Part shown: one piece after another, positions 34,534-43,235 of the stretch | Numbering within the stretch: position 1 is the stretch's first letter | How the letters are laid out: every line of letters begins with the position of its first letter | Origin: Pseudomonas putida S13.1.2 | GTDB lineage: Bacteria > Pseudomonadota > Gammaproteobacteria > Pseudomonadales > Pseudomonadaceae | DNA: 64,000 bases | Assembly (NCBI RefSeq): GCF_000498395.2 | Contig: NZ_CP010979.1 | Coordinates: 4,402,001-4,466,000, forward strand | Direction: 5' to 3' | Made by a program: the position numbers and the translations under genes | The notes under the pieces: generated by a model | Databases searched by the model: none | Told to the model about the DNA's origin: nothing | Seen by the model: only the letters and a program-made list of their open reading frames with translations

Positions 34534-35037
34534 TCAGGCAACCGCCCACACCAGAACCTGCATGCCCAGCCAGGCAAACACGCCGGCCAGGATATCGTCG
34601 AGCATGATACCGACACCCCCGTGCACATGGCGGTCGATCCAGCGGATCGGCCATGGCTTGAGGATGTCGAAGAAGCGGAACATCAGGAACCCTGCCAGCA
34701 GCCACTGCCAGCCTTCTGGCACCAGCCAGAGGGTGATCCACATGCCGACGATCTCGTCCCAGACAATGCCTTCATGGTCGTGTACGCGCAAGTCATTGGC
34801 GACCTTGCCGCACAACCAGAAGCCAAACAGCATGCTGACGCCCAGCAACAGCCAGTAGCCCCAGTCAGGCAACAGCTGCCACAACGGGATGAACGGTATG
34901 GCCACCAGCGAGCCCCAGGTGCCCGGGGCCTTGGGTAAGGTACCGGAACCGAAGCCAAAAGCGATGAAGTGCCACGGGTTGCGCCAGACCGAAGGCGGAA
35001 CAAACTCCGCAGGCACCTGATTGGGGTGATCGGTCAC
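34534..35037 (-). CDS. pgpA: Phosphatidylglycerophosphatase A
   Basis: PgpA dephosphorylates phosphatidylglycerol phosphate to phosphatidylglycerol at the inner membrane. The product is 167 aa, with FGFGSGTLPKAPGTWGSLVAIP near the N-terminus and DEIVGMWITL in the middle, both family marks. Several hydrophobic segments are present. It overlaps thiL by 4 bp (ATGA), the classic nusB-thiL-pgpA order. Confidence 0.95.
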   Translation of the reverse strand: MTDHPNQVPAEFVPPSVWRNPWHFIAFGFGSGTLPKAPGTWGSLVAIPFIPLWQLLPDWGYWLLLGVSMLFGFWLCGKVANDLRVHDHEGIVWDEIVGMWITLWLVPEGWQWLLAGFLMFRFFDILKPWPIRWIDRHVHGGVGIMLDDILAGVFAWLGMQVLVWAVA

Positions 35038-36002
35038 GGTGTCTCCCTAAAGTGTTGATAGCCCCGCTGAACGGGGGTGATGTCCCGGCCCTGCGCGTCA
35101 CGCAAGGTGACACCCTGCCCTTCGAGCACACGGCCAATGGTATGCACCTCGACCAGGCCGAGGTCAGCCAGGGGCGCCAGCGCCTCAGGCGGCAGCGTGA
35201 AGGCCAGCACGTAATCGTCGCCACCGGCGAGGGCGGCCTGCACGGCCGCTTCGCGCCCGAGGAACGCCTCTACAGCAGGAGACACTGGCACCTGGGCCAG
35301 GTTCACCTCCAGCGCAACGCCGGACGCCTTGGCGATGTGCCCGCAATCTGCGAGCAGGCCGTCGGAGATGTCCAGCGCCGCCGTGGCCCGGCCACGCAGC
35401 AACGTGCCGAGGGTGAGCTGCGGCATTGGCGACCAGTAATGGGCCAGCAGCGGATCGGCCTGCTCGGCCGGCGCCTCGCGCTCGCCCAGCACCAGCGGCA
35501 GCGCGCCGGCCGCCTTGCCCAGCACACCACCGACGCACAGCAGGTCGCCTGGCCGTGCACCGCTACGGCGCAACGCCTGGCCTGCCGGCACGCGGCCAAA
35601 CACGGTAACCGTGATGCTCAGCGGGCCCCGGGTAGTGTCACCCCCGATCAGGCTCATGCGGCAACGGTGGGCCATGCGGCTGAGGCCATCAGCATAGGCC
35701 GCCAGCCAGTCAGGGCCCACGTCAGGCAAGGTCAGGGCGAGGGTGAAGCCGATCGCGGTCGCGCCCATGGCGGCCAGGTCACTGGCGGCCACGGCCAACG
35801 AACGCTGGCCAAGCAGCAACGGATCGCAGACAGCGGGAAAATGCACCCCGGCGACCAGGGTGTCGGTCGACACCGCCAGTTGCTCACCAGGGGGAAGAGC
35901 CAGCAGGGCGCAGTCGTCGCCGATACCCAGGGCCACGCCCTCGCCGCCCTGCGCACAGGGCGCGGCGGCGAAGTAATGGTTGATCAGCTCGAACTCACCC
36001 AT
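35034..36002 (-). CDS. thiL: Thiamine-monophosphate kinase
   Basis: ThiL phosphorylates thiamine monophosphate to thiamine diphosphate, the last step of cofactor synthesis. The product is 322 aa. Motifs are the N-terminal GEFELINHYF, the metal site GIGDDCALL, VSTDTLVAGVHF and LIGGDTTRGPLSITVTVFG, all of the PurM-like family. It lies 18 bp after nusB and overlaps pgpA. Dxs in this window depends on thiamine diphosphate. Confidence 0.96.
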   Translation of the reverse strand: MGEFELINHYFAAAPCAQGGEGVALGIGDDCALLALPPGEQLAVSTDTLVAGVHFPAVCDPLLLGQRSLAVAASDLAAMGATAIGFTLALTLPDVGPDWLAAYADGLSRMAHRCRMSLIGGDTTRGPLSITVTVFGRVPAGQALRRSGARPGDLLCVGGVLGKAAGALPLVLGEREAPAEQADPLLAHYWSPMPQLTLGTLLRGRATAALDISDGLLADCGHIAKASGVALEVNLAQVPVSPAVEAFLGREAAVQAALAGGDDYVLAFTLPPEALAPLADLGLVEVHTIGRVLEGQGVTLRDAQGRDITPVQRGYQHFRETP

Positions 36003-36020
36003 GGCTCGGCAGCGCCAGAA

Positions 36021-36521
36021 TCAGCGCTTGTTCGCCTTGACTTCGGCTTCACGCAGCGACGGTGCCAGTTTGTCCAGCACGCCGTTGACGAACTTGTGGC
36101 CGTCGGTGGCACCGAAGACCTTGGCCAGCTCGACACCTTCGTTGATCACTACGCGGTACGGTACGTCGACGCGCTTGATGAACTCCCAGGTGGACAGACG
36201 CAGCACGGCCAGCTCGACCGGGTCGAGCTCTTCCAGCGTCATGGTCATGCAAGGCACCAGCGCCTTGTCGATTTCGCCCTTGATTGCCGGAACCCCATGC
36301 AGGATTTCACGGAAATAGGCACCGTCGACATCGGTGAAATCGTTATCCACCCGGAACTGCGCTTCGATCTCGTTCAGCGAATGCTGCGCCATGTGCCACT
36401 GGTACAGTGCCTGGGTCGCGAGCTTGCGGGCTTCGCGGCGCTTGGCGCTTTTCGAGGGCTTGCCGGCATCCGCAGGTTTTGGATCGCGCGGGTTGAAACG
36501 ATCGCTTTCGTCGCTAATCAC
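36021..36521 (-). CDS. nusB: Transcription antitermination protein NusB
   Basis: NusB binds boxA RNA with NusE/S10 to allow antitermination in rRNA operons. The product is 166 aa. It has a charged N-terminal extension (PRDPKPADAGKPSKSAKRREARKL) before the core ATQALYQWHMAQHSLNEIEAQF and ends with YRVVINEGVELAKVFGATDGHKFVNGVLDKLA. It overlaps ribH by 4 bp. Confidence 0.96.
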   Translation of the reverse strand: MISDESDRFNPRDPKPADAGKPSKSAKRREARKLATQALYQWHMAQHSLNEIEAQFRVDNDFTDVDGAYFREILHGVPAIKGEIDKALVPCMTMTLEELDPVELAVLRLSTWEFIKRVDVPYRVVINEGVELAKVFGATDGHKFVNGVLDKLAPSLREAEVKANKR

Positions 36522-36994
36522 TTGGCCTCCAACTGCGCCAGCAGGCTGACCATTTCCAGTGCGGACAGGGCAGCTTCAGCACCTTTGTTGCCGGCTTTGG
36601 TGCCGGAACGCTCGATGGCTTGTTCGATGGAGTCGACGGTCAGTACGCCGAAGGCCACCGGAACACCGAACTCCATGGACACCTGGGCCAGGCCCTTGGT
36701 GCATTCGCCCGCCACGTATTCGAAGTGCGGGGTACCACCACGGATCACGGCGCCCAGGGCGATGATCGCGTCGTAGGCGCCTTGCTGGGCGACCTTCTGT
36801 GCTACCAGCGGGATTTCAAATGCGCCCGGGGCACGGATGATGGTGATGTCGCTTTCGCTGACACCGTGGCGTACCAGGGCATCAACGGCACCGCTTACCA
36901 GGCTTTCAACGACGAAGCTGTTGAAGCGGCCAACCACCAAAGCATAGCGACCTTTGGGGGCGATGAAGGTACCTTCGATGGTCTTCAGGGTCAT
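36518..36994 (-). CDS. ribH: 6,7-dimethyl-8-ribityllumazine synthase
   Basis: RibH joins dihydroxybutanone phosphate and the pyrimidine intermediate to give lumazine. The product is 158 aa. Landmarks are the substrate loop RFNSFVVESLVSGAVDAL, RAPGAFEIPLVAQ and GAVIRGGTPHFEYVAGE, with the proton-donor His in the last. It stands between ribBA and nusB in the rib operon, and its stop overlaps nusB. Confidence 0.97.
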   Translation of the reverse strand: MTLKTIEGTFIAPKGRYALVVGRFNSFVVESLVSGAVDALVRHGVSESDITIIRAPGAFEIPLVAQKVAQQGAYDAIIALGAVIRGGTPHFEYVAGECTKGLAQVSMEFGVPVAFGVLTVDSIEQAIERSGTKAGNKGAEAALSALEMVSLLAQLEAK

Positions 36995-37085
36995 TCCGAT
37001 ATTCTCATCTTCAAGAGCGAGGCCGCATACAAGCGGCCTCGACAGGGGTCTGGACTCGAGCAGAGGGCGTCAATGCCGCCTCAAG

Positions 37086-38177
37086 TCACTCGGAGGGCAC
37101 GTATTCTACAACTTCCAGATCGAATCCGGATATCGCGTTGAACTTCATCGGCGAACTCATCAGGCGCATCTTGCGCACACCAAGGTCGCGCAGGATCTGC
37201 GAACCGGCACCCACGGTGCTGTAGGTGGTCGGTGCCTTGGTCGGCGCATCGCCCGCGCTTTCGCGGATGTGCGCCAGCAGCACGTCGCCGTCCAGCGGGT
37301 GGCCCAGCAGCAATACCACGCCGCTGCCGGCCTCGGCCACGGCGGCCATGGCAGCACGCAGGCTCCAGCGGCCTGGCTGCTTGACCAGCAGCAGGTCGCG
37401 CAGCGGGTCCATGTTGTGCACCCGCACCAGGGTCGGCTCTTCGGCGCAGATCTTGCCCAGGGTCAGGGCCAGGTGCACGTCGCCTTCCACCGCGTCGCGG
37501 TAGGTGACCAGGTTGAACTCGCCCAGCTCGCTTTCCACCGGCTGCTCGGACACACGCTGCACGGTGCGCTCGTGAATCATGCGGTAGTGGATCAGGTCGG
37601 CGATGGTGCCGATCTTCAGGCCGTGCTCGGCGGCGAACACTTCCAGCTCGGCGCGGCGCGACATGGTGCCGTCGTCGTTCATCACTTCGCAGATCACGCC
37701 GCTTGGCTCGAAACCGGCCATGCGCGCCAGGTCGCAGGCAGCTTCGGTGTGGCCGGCGCGGGCCAGGGTACCGCCCGGCTGGGCCATCAGCGGGAAGATG
37801 TGGCCAGGGCTGACGATATCTTCGGCCTTGGCGTCCTTCGCTGCGGCGGCCTGCACGGTGCGTGCACGGTCGGCGGCGGAAATGCCAGTGGTGACGCCTT
37901 CGGCGGCTTCGATCGACACGGTGAACTTGGTGCCGAAGCCCGAGCCATTGCGCGGCGCCATCAGCGGCAGCTTCAGCGTTTCGCAACGCTCACGGGTCAT
38001 CGGCATGCAGATCAGGCCACGGGCGTGCTTGGCCATGAAGTTGATGTGCTCGGGCAGGCAGCATTCGGCTGCCATGATGATATCGCCTTCGTTCTCGCGG
38101 TCTTCGTCATCCATGAGGATGACCATTTTGCCCTGGCGGATGTCTTCGACCAGTTCTTCGATGCTGTTGAGCGCCAC
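37086..38177 (-). CDS. ribBA: RibBA-like protein: active RibB half, degenerate RibA half
   Basis: From GTG 38177 (behind GGGGG) the product is 363 aa. Residues 1-200 are a DHBP synthase with the acidic loop DDEDRENEGD (23-32), RNGSGFGTKF and RAGHTEAACDLARMAG. Residues about 205-363 have the GTP cyclohydrolase II fold but lack its zinc ligands. The expected HSEC...CDC motif reads HNMD (254-257), with Pro268 and Arg270 where Cys should be. The second half is therefore likely not catalytic and may be regulatory or structural. A TTG further upstream at 38195 is a less likely start. The gene belongs to the rib operon between ribE and ribH. Confidence 0.93.
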   Translation of the reverse strand: MALNSIEELVEDIRQGKMVILMDDEDRENEGDIIMAAECCLPEHINFMAKHARGLICMPMTRERCETLKLPLMAPRNGSGFGTKFTVSIEAAEGVTTGISAADRARTVQAAAAKDAKAEDIVSPGHIFPLMAQPGGTLARAGHTEAACDLARMAGFEPSGVICEVMNDDGTMSRRAELEVFAAEHGLKIGTIADLIHYRMIHERTVQRVSEQPVESELGEFNLVTYRDAVEGDVHLALTLGKICAEEPTLVRVHNMDPLRDLLLVKQPGRWSLRAAMAAVAEAGSGVVLLLGHPLDGDVLLAHIRESAGDAPTKAPTTYSTVGAGSQILRDLGVRKMRLMSSPMKFNAISGFDLEVVEYVPSE

Positions 38178-38195
38178 GCGGCACCCCCTTCTCAA

Positions 38196-38861
38196 TCAGG
38201 ATTTCAAGAAGCCGTTGGCGGCCAGGAAGCTTTCGGTAATGCCACTGCCCTTGCTCGGTTCGGCAGCCTTGTCACCCAGCAGCAAGCGCTCCAGGTAACG
38301 GGCCAGCAGGTCGACCTCAAGGTTTACCCGACGCCCTGCGCGGTAGTCGGCCATGATGGTTTCGGACAGGGTGTGCGGGACAATGGTCAGCTCGAACTCG
38401 GCGCCATTGACCTCATTGACCGTCAGGCTGGTGCCGTCGACGGTGATCGAACCCTTGTGGGCGATGTACTTGGCCAGCTCCTTGGGTGCACGCACACGGA
38501 ACTGGATGGCGCGGGCGTTATCGCTGCGCGAGATGATTTCGCCGACGCCGTCGACATGGCCGCTGACCAGGTGCCCACCCAGGCGGGTGGTGGGGGTCAG
38601 GGCCTTTTCCAGGTTGACCTTGCTGCCGCTCTTGAGGTCGATGAACGCGGTGCGCTTGAGGGTTTCGACGCTGACGTCGGCCCAGAAGCCATTGCCCGGC
38701 AGCTCGACGGCGGTCAGGCATACACCGTTGACGGCGATGCTGTCACCGAGCTTGACGTCGCCCAGGTCGAGCTTGCCGGTTTCGACGTAGACACGCACAT
38801 CGCCACCTTTGGGGGTGAGGCTGCGGATGGTGCCAATGGATTCGATGATGCCGGTGAACAT
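38196..38861 (-). CDS. ribE: Riboflavin synthase alpha chain
   Basis: This enzyme dismutates two lumazine molecules to riboflavin and the pyrimidine intermediate. The product is 221 aa from ATG 38861, behind GAGGAA. It shows the typical N-terminus MFTGIIESIGTI and two repeated lumazine-binding halves: DSIAVNGVCLTAV in the first and GSITVDGTSLTVNEV in the second, plus HLVSGHVDGVGEI. It lies between ribD and ribBA in the operon. Confidence 0.96.
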   Translation of the reverse strand: MFTGIIESIGTIRSLTPKGGDVRVYVETGKLDLGDVKLGDSIAVNGVCLTAVELPGNGFWADVSVETLKRTAFIDLKSGSKVNLEKALTPTTRLGGHLVSGHVDGVGEIISRSDNARAIQFRVRAPKELAKYIAHKGSITVDGTSLTVNEVNGAEFELTIVPHTLSETIMADYRAGRRVNLEVDLLARYLERLLLGDKAAEPSKGSGITESFLAANGFLKS

Positions 38862-38903
38862 GGGGTCTTCCTCAAAAACGGTTTGCACGGGGCAAGCCCG
38901 GCA

Positions 38904-40034
38904 TTATACGCCGGGCGCCGGCAGGGGGATGGCCGTGACCCGCCAGTCATCGCCCACTGCGCGCATTTCGGTAATTTTCAATCGCGGCGCTTCGCTCATC
39001 TTGTCCAGCGGCCAGTCCAGCAACGGGCGGGCCTGGGAGCCGAGGAAGGTGCCGGCGACGAACAGCTGGTACTCGTCGACCAGGCCTTGGCGGGCAAAGG
39101 CACCGACCAGGCCTGCACCGGCTTCCAGCAGGATTTCGTTGACGCCTCGGGCCGCCAGGGCCTGCAGCAGCGCCGGCAGGTCGACCTGACCATTGTCACC
39201 TGGCAGGCTCAACAATTCGTGGCCGGCAGCGGCATAGCGCGGGTCATCTGCGACAGCGGTCACCACCAGTGCCGGGCCGGCCTGGAAGAACGGCGCATCC
39301 AGTGGCAGGCGCAGGCGGCCATCGACCAGTACGCGCAGCGGCGTACGGCTGAGAGCCAGGGCTGTGGTTTCGGCATCCAGGCCCAGCTCGGTGCCACGCA
39401 CGGTCATCCGCGCATTGTCGGCCAGCACACTGGCAGCGCTGGTCAGCACCACGCTGGAGCGGGCGCGCAGGCGCTGTACCGCCGAACGGGCAGCCGGGCC
39501 GGTAATCCACTGGCTTTCGCCGCTGGCCATGGCGGTGCGGCCATCCAGGCTCATGGCCAACTTGGCGCGCACGAACGGCAGGCCAGTTTCCATGCGCTTG
39601 AGAAAGCCCGGGTTGAGTGCGCGGGCCTCGGCTTCGAGCACGCCACTGGCCACCTCGATACCGGCCTCGGCGAGGCGCCGCAGGCCTTGCCCCGCCACTT
39701 GCGGGTTAGGGTCCTGCATGGCTGCCACCACCCGCGCCACACCGGCCTTGACCAGCGCCTCGGCACACGGCGGCGTGCGCCCATGGTGGCTGCACGGTTC
39801 AAGGGTAACGTAGGCACAGGCGCCACGGGCACGCTCACCGGCCTGGCGCAGGGCATGCACTTCGGCATGCGGCTCGCCGGCACGCACGTGCCAGCCTTCG
39901 CCGACCACTTCGCCATCGCGCACGATCACGCAGCCAACGCGCGGATTCGGGTGGGTGGTGTACAGGCCCTTGCGCGCCAGCTCCAGCGCGCGGGCCATGT
40001 AGTGGGCGTCAAGGATGGCGGCTTGGCTGGGCAT
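38904..40034 (-). CDS. ribD: Bifunctional pyrimidine deaminase/reductase
   Basis: RibD deaminates and then reduces the pyrimidine intermediate of riboflavin synthesis. From ATG 40034 the product is 376 aa; GTG 40040 would add two residues. The deaminase domain (1-145) has the zinc site HAE (57-59) and PCSHHGRTPPC with Cys81 and Cys90. The reductase domain follows, with RAKLAMSLDGRTAMASGESQWITG and LLEAGAGLVGAFARQGLVDEY. It starts at the end of nrdR, so the two are translationally close. Confidence 0.96.
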   Translation of the reverse strand: MPSQAAILDAHYMARALELARKGLYTTHPNPRVGCVIVRDGEVVGEGWHVRAGEPHAEVHALRQAGERARGACAYVTLEPCSHHGRTPPCAEALVKAGVARVVAAMQDPNPQVAGQGLRRLAEAGIEVASGVLEAEARALNPGFLKRMETGLPFVRAKLAMSLDGRTAMASGESQWITGPAARSAVQRLRARSSVVLTSAASVLADNARMTVRGTELGLDAETTALALSRTPLRVLVDGRLRLPLDAPFFQAGPALVVTAVADDPRYAAAGHELLSLPGDNGQVDLPALLQALAARGVNEILLEAGAGLVGAFARQGLVDEYQLFVAGTFLGSQARPLLDWPLDKMSEAPRLKITEMRAVGDDWRVTAIPLPAPGV

Positions 40035-40036
40035 GT

Positions 40037-40501
40037 TCACTCTTTAGCCGGCTCACGGGCCAGGCGGTCGATTTCTTCGCGGAACTCGTCCAGATCCTGG
40101 AAGCGTCGGTACACCGAGGCAAAGCGGATATAGGCCACTTCGTCGAGCTTGCGCAGCTCGGCCATGACCATTTCACCCACCACCAGCGATTTGACTTCGC
40201 GCTCGCCCGTGGCACGCAAGCGGCTCTTGATGTGCGCCAGCGCCGCTTCCAGGCGCTCGACGCTGACCGGGCGCTTTTCCAGCGCCCGTTGCATGCCGGC
40301 GCGCAGCTTTTCTTCGTCAAAAGGCTGGCGCGTACCGTCCTGCTTGATCAGCCGGGGCAGCACCAGCTCGGCGGTTTCGAAAGTGGTAAAGCGCTCGCCA
40401 CAGGCCACGCATTCGCGGCGGCGGCGCACCTGCTCGCCCTCGGCAACGAGGCGAGAGTCAATGACCTTGGTGTCGTTGGCACCGCAAAAGGGACAGTGCA
40501 T
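40037..40501 (-). CDS. nrdR: Transcriptional repressor of ribonucleotide reductase
   Basis: NrdR represses ribonucleotide reductase genes when dATP/ATP levels signal excess. The product is 154 aa, normal for the family. The zinc ribbon has Cys3, Cys6, Cys31 and Cys34, and the ATP-cone follows (LPRLIKQDGTRQPFDEEKLRAGMQRAL). It is the first gene of the run nrdR-ribD-ribE-ribBA-ribH-nusB-thiL-pgpA, the order seen in other Pseudomonas. Confidence 0.97.
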   Translation of the reverse strand: MHCPFCGANDTKVIDSRLVAEGEQVRRRRECVACGERFTTFETAELVLPRLIKQDGTRQPFDEEKLRAGMQRALEKRPVSVERLEAALAHIKSRLRATGEREVKSLVVGEMVMAELRKLDEVAYIRFASVYRRFQDLDEFREEIDRLAREPAKE

Positions 40502-40530
40502 GGTGGCAGGCAACAAAAAAAGGGAGGGCC

Positions 40531-40558
40531 ATGGTAGCGCATTGCACTGGCAAGACAA
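40531..40558 (-). promoter_or_regulatory. Candidate promoter of the nrdR-rib run
   Basis: On the minus strand TTGTCT and TACCAT with a 16-bp spacer lie about 30 bp before the nrdR start. The match is moderate. Confidence 0.4.
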
Positions 40559-40607
40559 GCCAAAGGGGTTAACATCCATGGGAAATCTGCCCGCGAAGGA
40601 CAACCCC

Positions 40608-41060
40608 ATGCACTACCGAGCGCTCGTCGTGCTGTGCTGCGCCGCCCTGCTCGCTGCCTGCGGCAGCGACAGGCCGAAAACCGATACGCCCCCGGCGCCC
40701 ACGCCAACCCGCTCGGCCAAACCGGCCGAAGTACTGGGCCCGCTGCCGGCCTACCAGCGCGAGCTGAGCGGCACCTTGCTGGAAATCCCGGCCGGTGCCG
40801 ACGTGGAACTGGCCTTGCTGGTCATCGATGAACGTGGCCGCCCGCAACGCCTGCTGGCCAGCAGCAACCTGACCGGCACCGGCCAGGCCCTGCCCTATCA
40901 CCTGCGCTTCAACCCCGAAGCCTTCCCGGCCGGTGCGCGGGTCGAGCTGCGTGGCCGCGCCAGCCGTTCCGGCCAGTTGATCATGCACCTGCCCCCCGTG
41001 CGCATTACCCAAGCCCAGACCCAGGCCACCGGCCCGCTGCGTTTCGAGAAGGCGCCGTAA
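40608..41060 (+). CDS. YbaY-family (putative) lipoprotein
   Basis: The 150-aa product has a lipoprotein signal peptide with lipobox LAAC and acylated Cys18. A Pro/Thr-rich linker follows (about 25-40), then a single beta-sandwich domain as in YbaY/type III secretion-like lipoproteins (REL SGTLLEIPAGADVELALLVID). It is envelope-located, with unknown function. The methyltransferase gene starts immediately after its stop (GTG 41061), so they are co-transcribed. Confidence 0.82.
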   Translation: MHYRALVVLCCAALLAACGSDRPKTDTPPAPTPTRSAKPAEVLGPLPAYQRELSGTLLEIPAGADVELALLVIDERGRPQRLLASSNLTGTGQALPYHLRFNPEAFPAGARVELRGRASRSGQLIMHLPPVRITQAQTQATGPLRFEKAP

Positions 41061-41720
41061 GTGGCGCCGCTGGCCCTGCAGCAGGCCCTCAGCGGCCTGA
41101 TCGGCGAAGCGCGCCTGATCGTCAGCGAGCTGCCCGGCTGTGACCTGAAGCTGTGGTTGATCGACGACCAGAACATGGACCGCGCCTTCAGCAGCGACGA
41201 AACCCGGCGCATTCTTGAAGAGCCGCCCTACTGGAGTTTTTGCTGGGCCAGTGGCCTGGCCATGGCCCGGTACCTGGCCGAGCGCCCGGAGTGGGTGGCC
41301 GGCAAGCGCGTGCTGGACTTTGGTGCCGGCTCAGGTATCGCCGGTATTGCCGCCGCGCGCGCCGGTGCATTGGAAGTGGTGGCCTGCGACCTCGACCCGC
41401 TGGCCCTCGATGCCTGCCGCGCCAACGCCGCGCTGAACGGGGTCGAGCTGAGTTACAGCAGTGACTTCTTTGCCGAAGACGACCGCTTCGACCTGATCCT
41501 GGTCGCCGATGTGCTGTACGACCGCGCCAACCTGCCGCTGCTGGACGCCTTCCTCGGCCGCGGCCGCCAGGCGCTGGTGGCGGACTCGCGGGTACGCGAC
41601 TTCAGCCACCCGCTGTACCAGCAATTGGGCGTGCTCGAAGCGCTGACCCTGCCGGACCTGGCCGAGCCACACGAATTCCGCAGGGTCAGCCTGTACCACG
41701 CCAGCCGCGACGCCTTATAG
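41061..41720 (+). CDS. Class I SAM-dependent methyltransferase (protein-lysine type)
   Basis: The 219-aa product starts with GTG directly after the lipoprotein stop. The SAM-binding motif I is VLDFGAGSGIAGIAAARAG (about residues 95-113), followed by ACDLDPLALDACRANA and LILVADVLYDRANLPLL. This matches the ETFB lysine/METTL20-like methyltransferases, which in bacteria modify the electron transfer flavoprotein. The nearby genes give no hint of the target here, so the substrate is uncertain. Confidence 0.8.
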   Translation: MAPLALQQALSGLIGEARLIVSELPGCDLKLWLIDDQNMDRAFSSDETRRILEEPPYWSFCWASGLAMARYLAERPEWVAGKRVLDFGAGSGIAGIAAARAGALEVVACDLDPLALDACRANAALNGVELSYSSDFFAEDDRFDLILVADVLYDRANLPLLDAFLGRGRQALVADSRVRDFSHPLYQQLGVLEALTLPDLAEPHEFRRVSLYHASRDAL

Positions 41721-41751
41721 TGGTGCCATTCACGAGTTTGCGAGAGTCGCG

Positions 41752-42624
41752 ATGACCCAAGACACGCCTTACATTTTCGACGCTACCGATGCCAACTTCC
41801 AGCAACTGGTAATCGAGAACTCCTTCCACAAGCCGGTGCTGGTGGACTTCTGGGCCGAGTGGTGCGCACCCTGCAAGGCACTGATGCCGTTGCTGGCCAA
41901 GATCGCCGAGGGTTACCAGGGCGAGCTGCTGCTGGCCAAGATCAACTGCGACGTGGAGCAACAGGTGGTTGCCCAGTTCGGCATCCGCAGCCTCCCGACC
42001 GTAGTGCTGTTCAAGGACGGCCAGCCGGTGGACGGTTTTGCCGGGGCTCAGCCGGAATCGGCGATTCGCGCCATGCTCGAGCCGCACGTGCAGATGCCCG
42101 CCGCCCCCACCGCTTCGCCGCTGGAGCAGGCCAAGGCGCTGTTTGCCGAAAGCCGCTTTGCCGAAGCCGAAGCGCTGTTGCAGGCGCTGCTGGGTGAAGA
42201 CAACAGCAATGCCGAGGCGCTGATCCTGTACGCCCGCTGCCTGGCCGAGCGCGGTGAACTGGGCGAGGCCCAGGTGGTGCTGGATGCGGTCAAGACCGAC
42301 GAGCACAAGGCTGCGCTGGCCGGTGCCAAGGCCCAGCTGACCTTCCTGCGCCAGGCCGCCAGCCTGCCGGAAGTGGCAGACCTGAAAAGCCGCCTGGCGC
42401 AGAACCCGCAGGATGACGAGGCGGCTTACCAGCTGAGCATTCAGCAACTGGCGCGCCAGCAGTACGAGGCGGCGCTGGATGGGCTGCTGAAGCTGTTCCA
42501 GCGTAACCGTGGCTACGAGAACGGGCTGCCGCAGAAGGCGATGCTGCAGGTGTTCGAGTTGCTGGGGGGGGATCACCCGCTGGTGGGCGTTTATCGCCGC
42601 AAGCTGTCGGCGGCGATGTTCTGA
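41752..42624 (+). CDS. cnoX: Thioredoxin-TPR chaperedoxin (CnoX/YbbN family)
   Basis: The 290-aa protein joins an N-terminal thioredoxin domain (about 1-110) to a C-terminal TPR-like region (about 115-290), as in CnoX. CnoX protects proteins from hypochlorite damage and hands them to GroEL/DnaK. The active site is WCAPC (Cys38, Cys41), so both cysteines are present, whereas E. coli CnoX has lost one. That suggests retained redox activity. It is its own unit 31 bp after the methyltransferase. Confidence 0.9.
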   Translation: MTQDTPYIFDATDANFQQLVIENSFHKPVLVDFWAEWCAPCKALMPLLAKIAEGYQGELLLAKINCDVEQQVVAQFGIRSLPTVVLFKDGQPVDGFAGAQPESAIRAMLEPHVQMPAAPTASPLEQAKALFAESRFAEAEALLQALLGEDNSNAEALILYARCLAERGELGEAQVVLDAVKTDEHKAALAGAKAQLTFLRQAASLPEVADLKSRLAQNPQDDEAAYQLSIQQLARQQYEAALDGLLKLFQRNRGYENGLPQKAMLQVFELLGGDHPLVGVYRRKLSAAMF

Positions 42625-42655
42625 CCTGATGGCATTTGCGAGGGCTTCGCCCTCG

Positions 42656-42736
42656 TTCGCGGGCACGCCCGCTCCCACAGGTGCTGCACAGCTCCCCAGT
42701 GCGGTGAAATCCTGTGGGAGCGGGCGCGCCCGCGAA
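42656..42736. repeat. Inverted REP pair after cnoX
   Basis: The arms 42656-42681 and 42711-42736 carry 'ttcgcgggc.cgcccgctcccacagg' and its complement. They separate the convergent cnoX and the small hypothetical gene. Confidence 0.9.
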
Positions 42737-42760
42737 GAGGCCAGAACAGGCAATACCAAT

Positions 42761-43105
42761 TCACCCAACCCAGTGATAGACCGGCGCATCCACGCCACTT
42801 TCCACCTTCACCTCACTGCTGTGCCGCAAGCGCACCAGCAGCCGCTTGCCCGCCGCCGTGCTTCCCGCCAGCCCTTCCAGCCGGTCCAGCAACTCCGGCC
42901 CGCTCATCTGCCCGGCAAGGCGCAACACTTCACGCGCTGCGGCCCATTGCCCGTCGTCCTGGCGCGGTGCAGCAACAGTAGGCGTCGCAGCCCCCTGCGC
43001 CGCCACAGGCACCTCGATTTGCTTACCCAGTTGCGCCCACTCTTCAGGCGCCAACTCGATGGTCAGGTCCACCGGCCAGTCACCAATCTGTCCACGAATT
43101 CTCAT
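42761..43105 (-). CDS. Small hypothetical protein
   Basis: The 114-aa product has no signal peptide or membrane segment. It consists of a short N-terminal block (IRGQIGDWPVDLTIELAPEEWAQLG), an Ala/Pro-rich linker (about 33-50) and a helical C-terminal part. I do not recognise the family. Synteny in this region and codon use like its neighbours support it being a real gene. Confidence 0.65.
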   Translation of the reverse strand: MRIRGQIGDWPVDLTIELAPEEWAQLGKQIEVPVAAQGAATPTVAAPRQDDGQWAAAREVLRLAGQMSGPELLDRLEGLAGSTAAGKRLLVRLRHSSEVKVESGVDAPVYHWVG

Positions 43106-43186
43106 GATGCATTCCTTGAGCCCAGGTCAATGCAGCCATGCTACCGCAACATGAAACCTTAGCCACGCAGGCTGGCGGCGCGCAGA

Positions 43187-43208
43187 AAAGTTGTTATAAC
43201 ATTACCCA
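43187..43208. promoter_or_regulatory. Zur box before the zinc operon
   Basis: TGTTATAACA (43192-43201) is a perfect 10-bp palindrome within AAGTTGTTATAACATTACC and resembles Zur boxes (GTTATAnnATAAC type). It lies 35-45 bp before the DUF2796 gene. Zinc-starvation induction is expected. Confidence 0.75.
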
Positions 43209-43235
43209 ATCTTCCAGCCCGCCCCGGAGTCGTCC

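Noticed and set aside
36954..40133. Plus-strand ORF of 1059 codons opposite the rib operon
   Set aside because: It lies antisense to ribH-ribBA-ribE-ribD, which are certain, and the translation is low-complexity (Gly, Ala, His, Gln, Val rich). It is a shadow frame of high-GC coding DNA.
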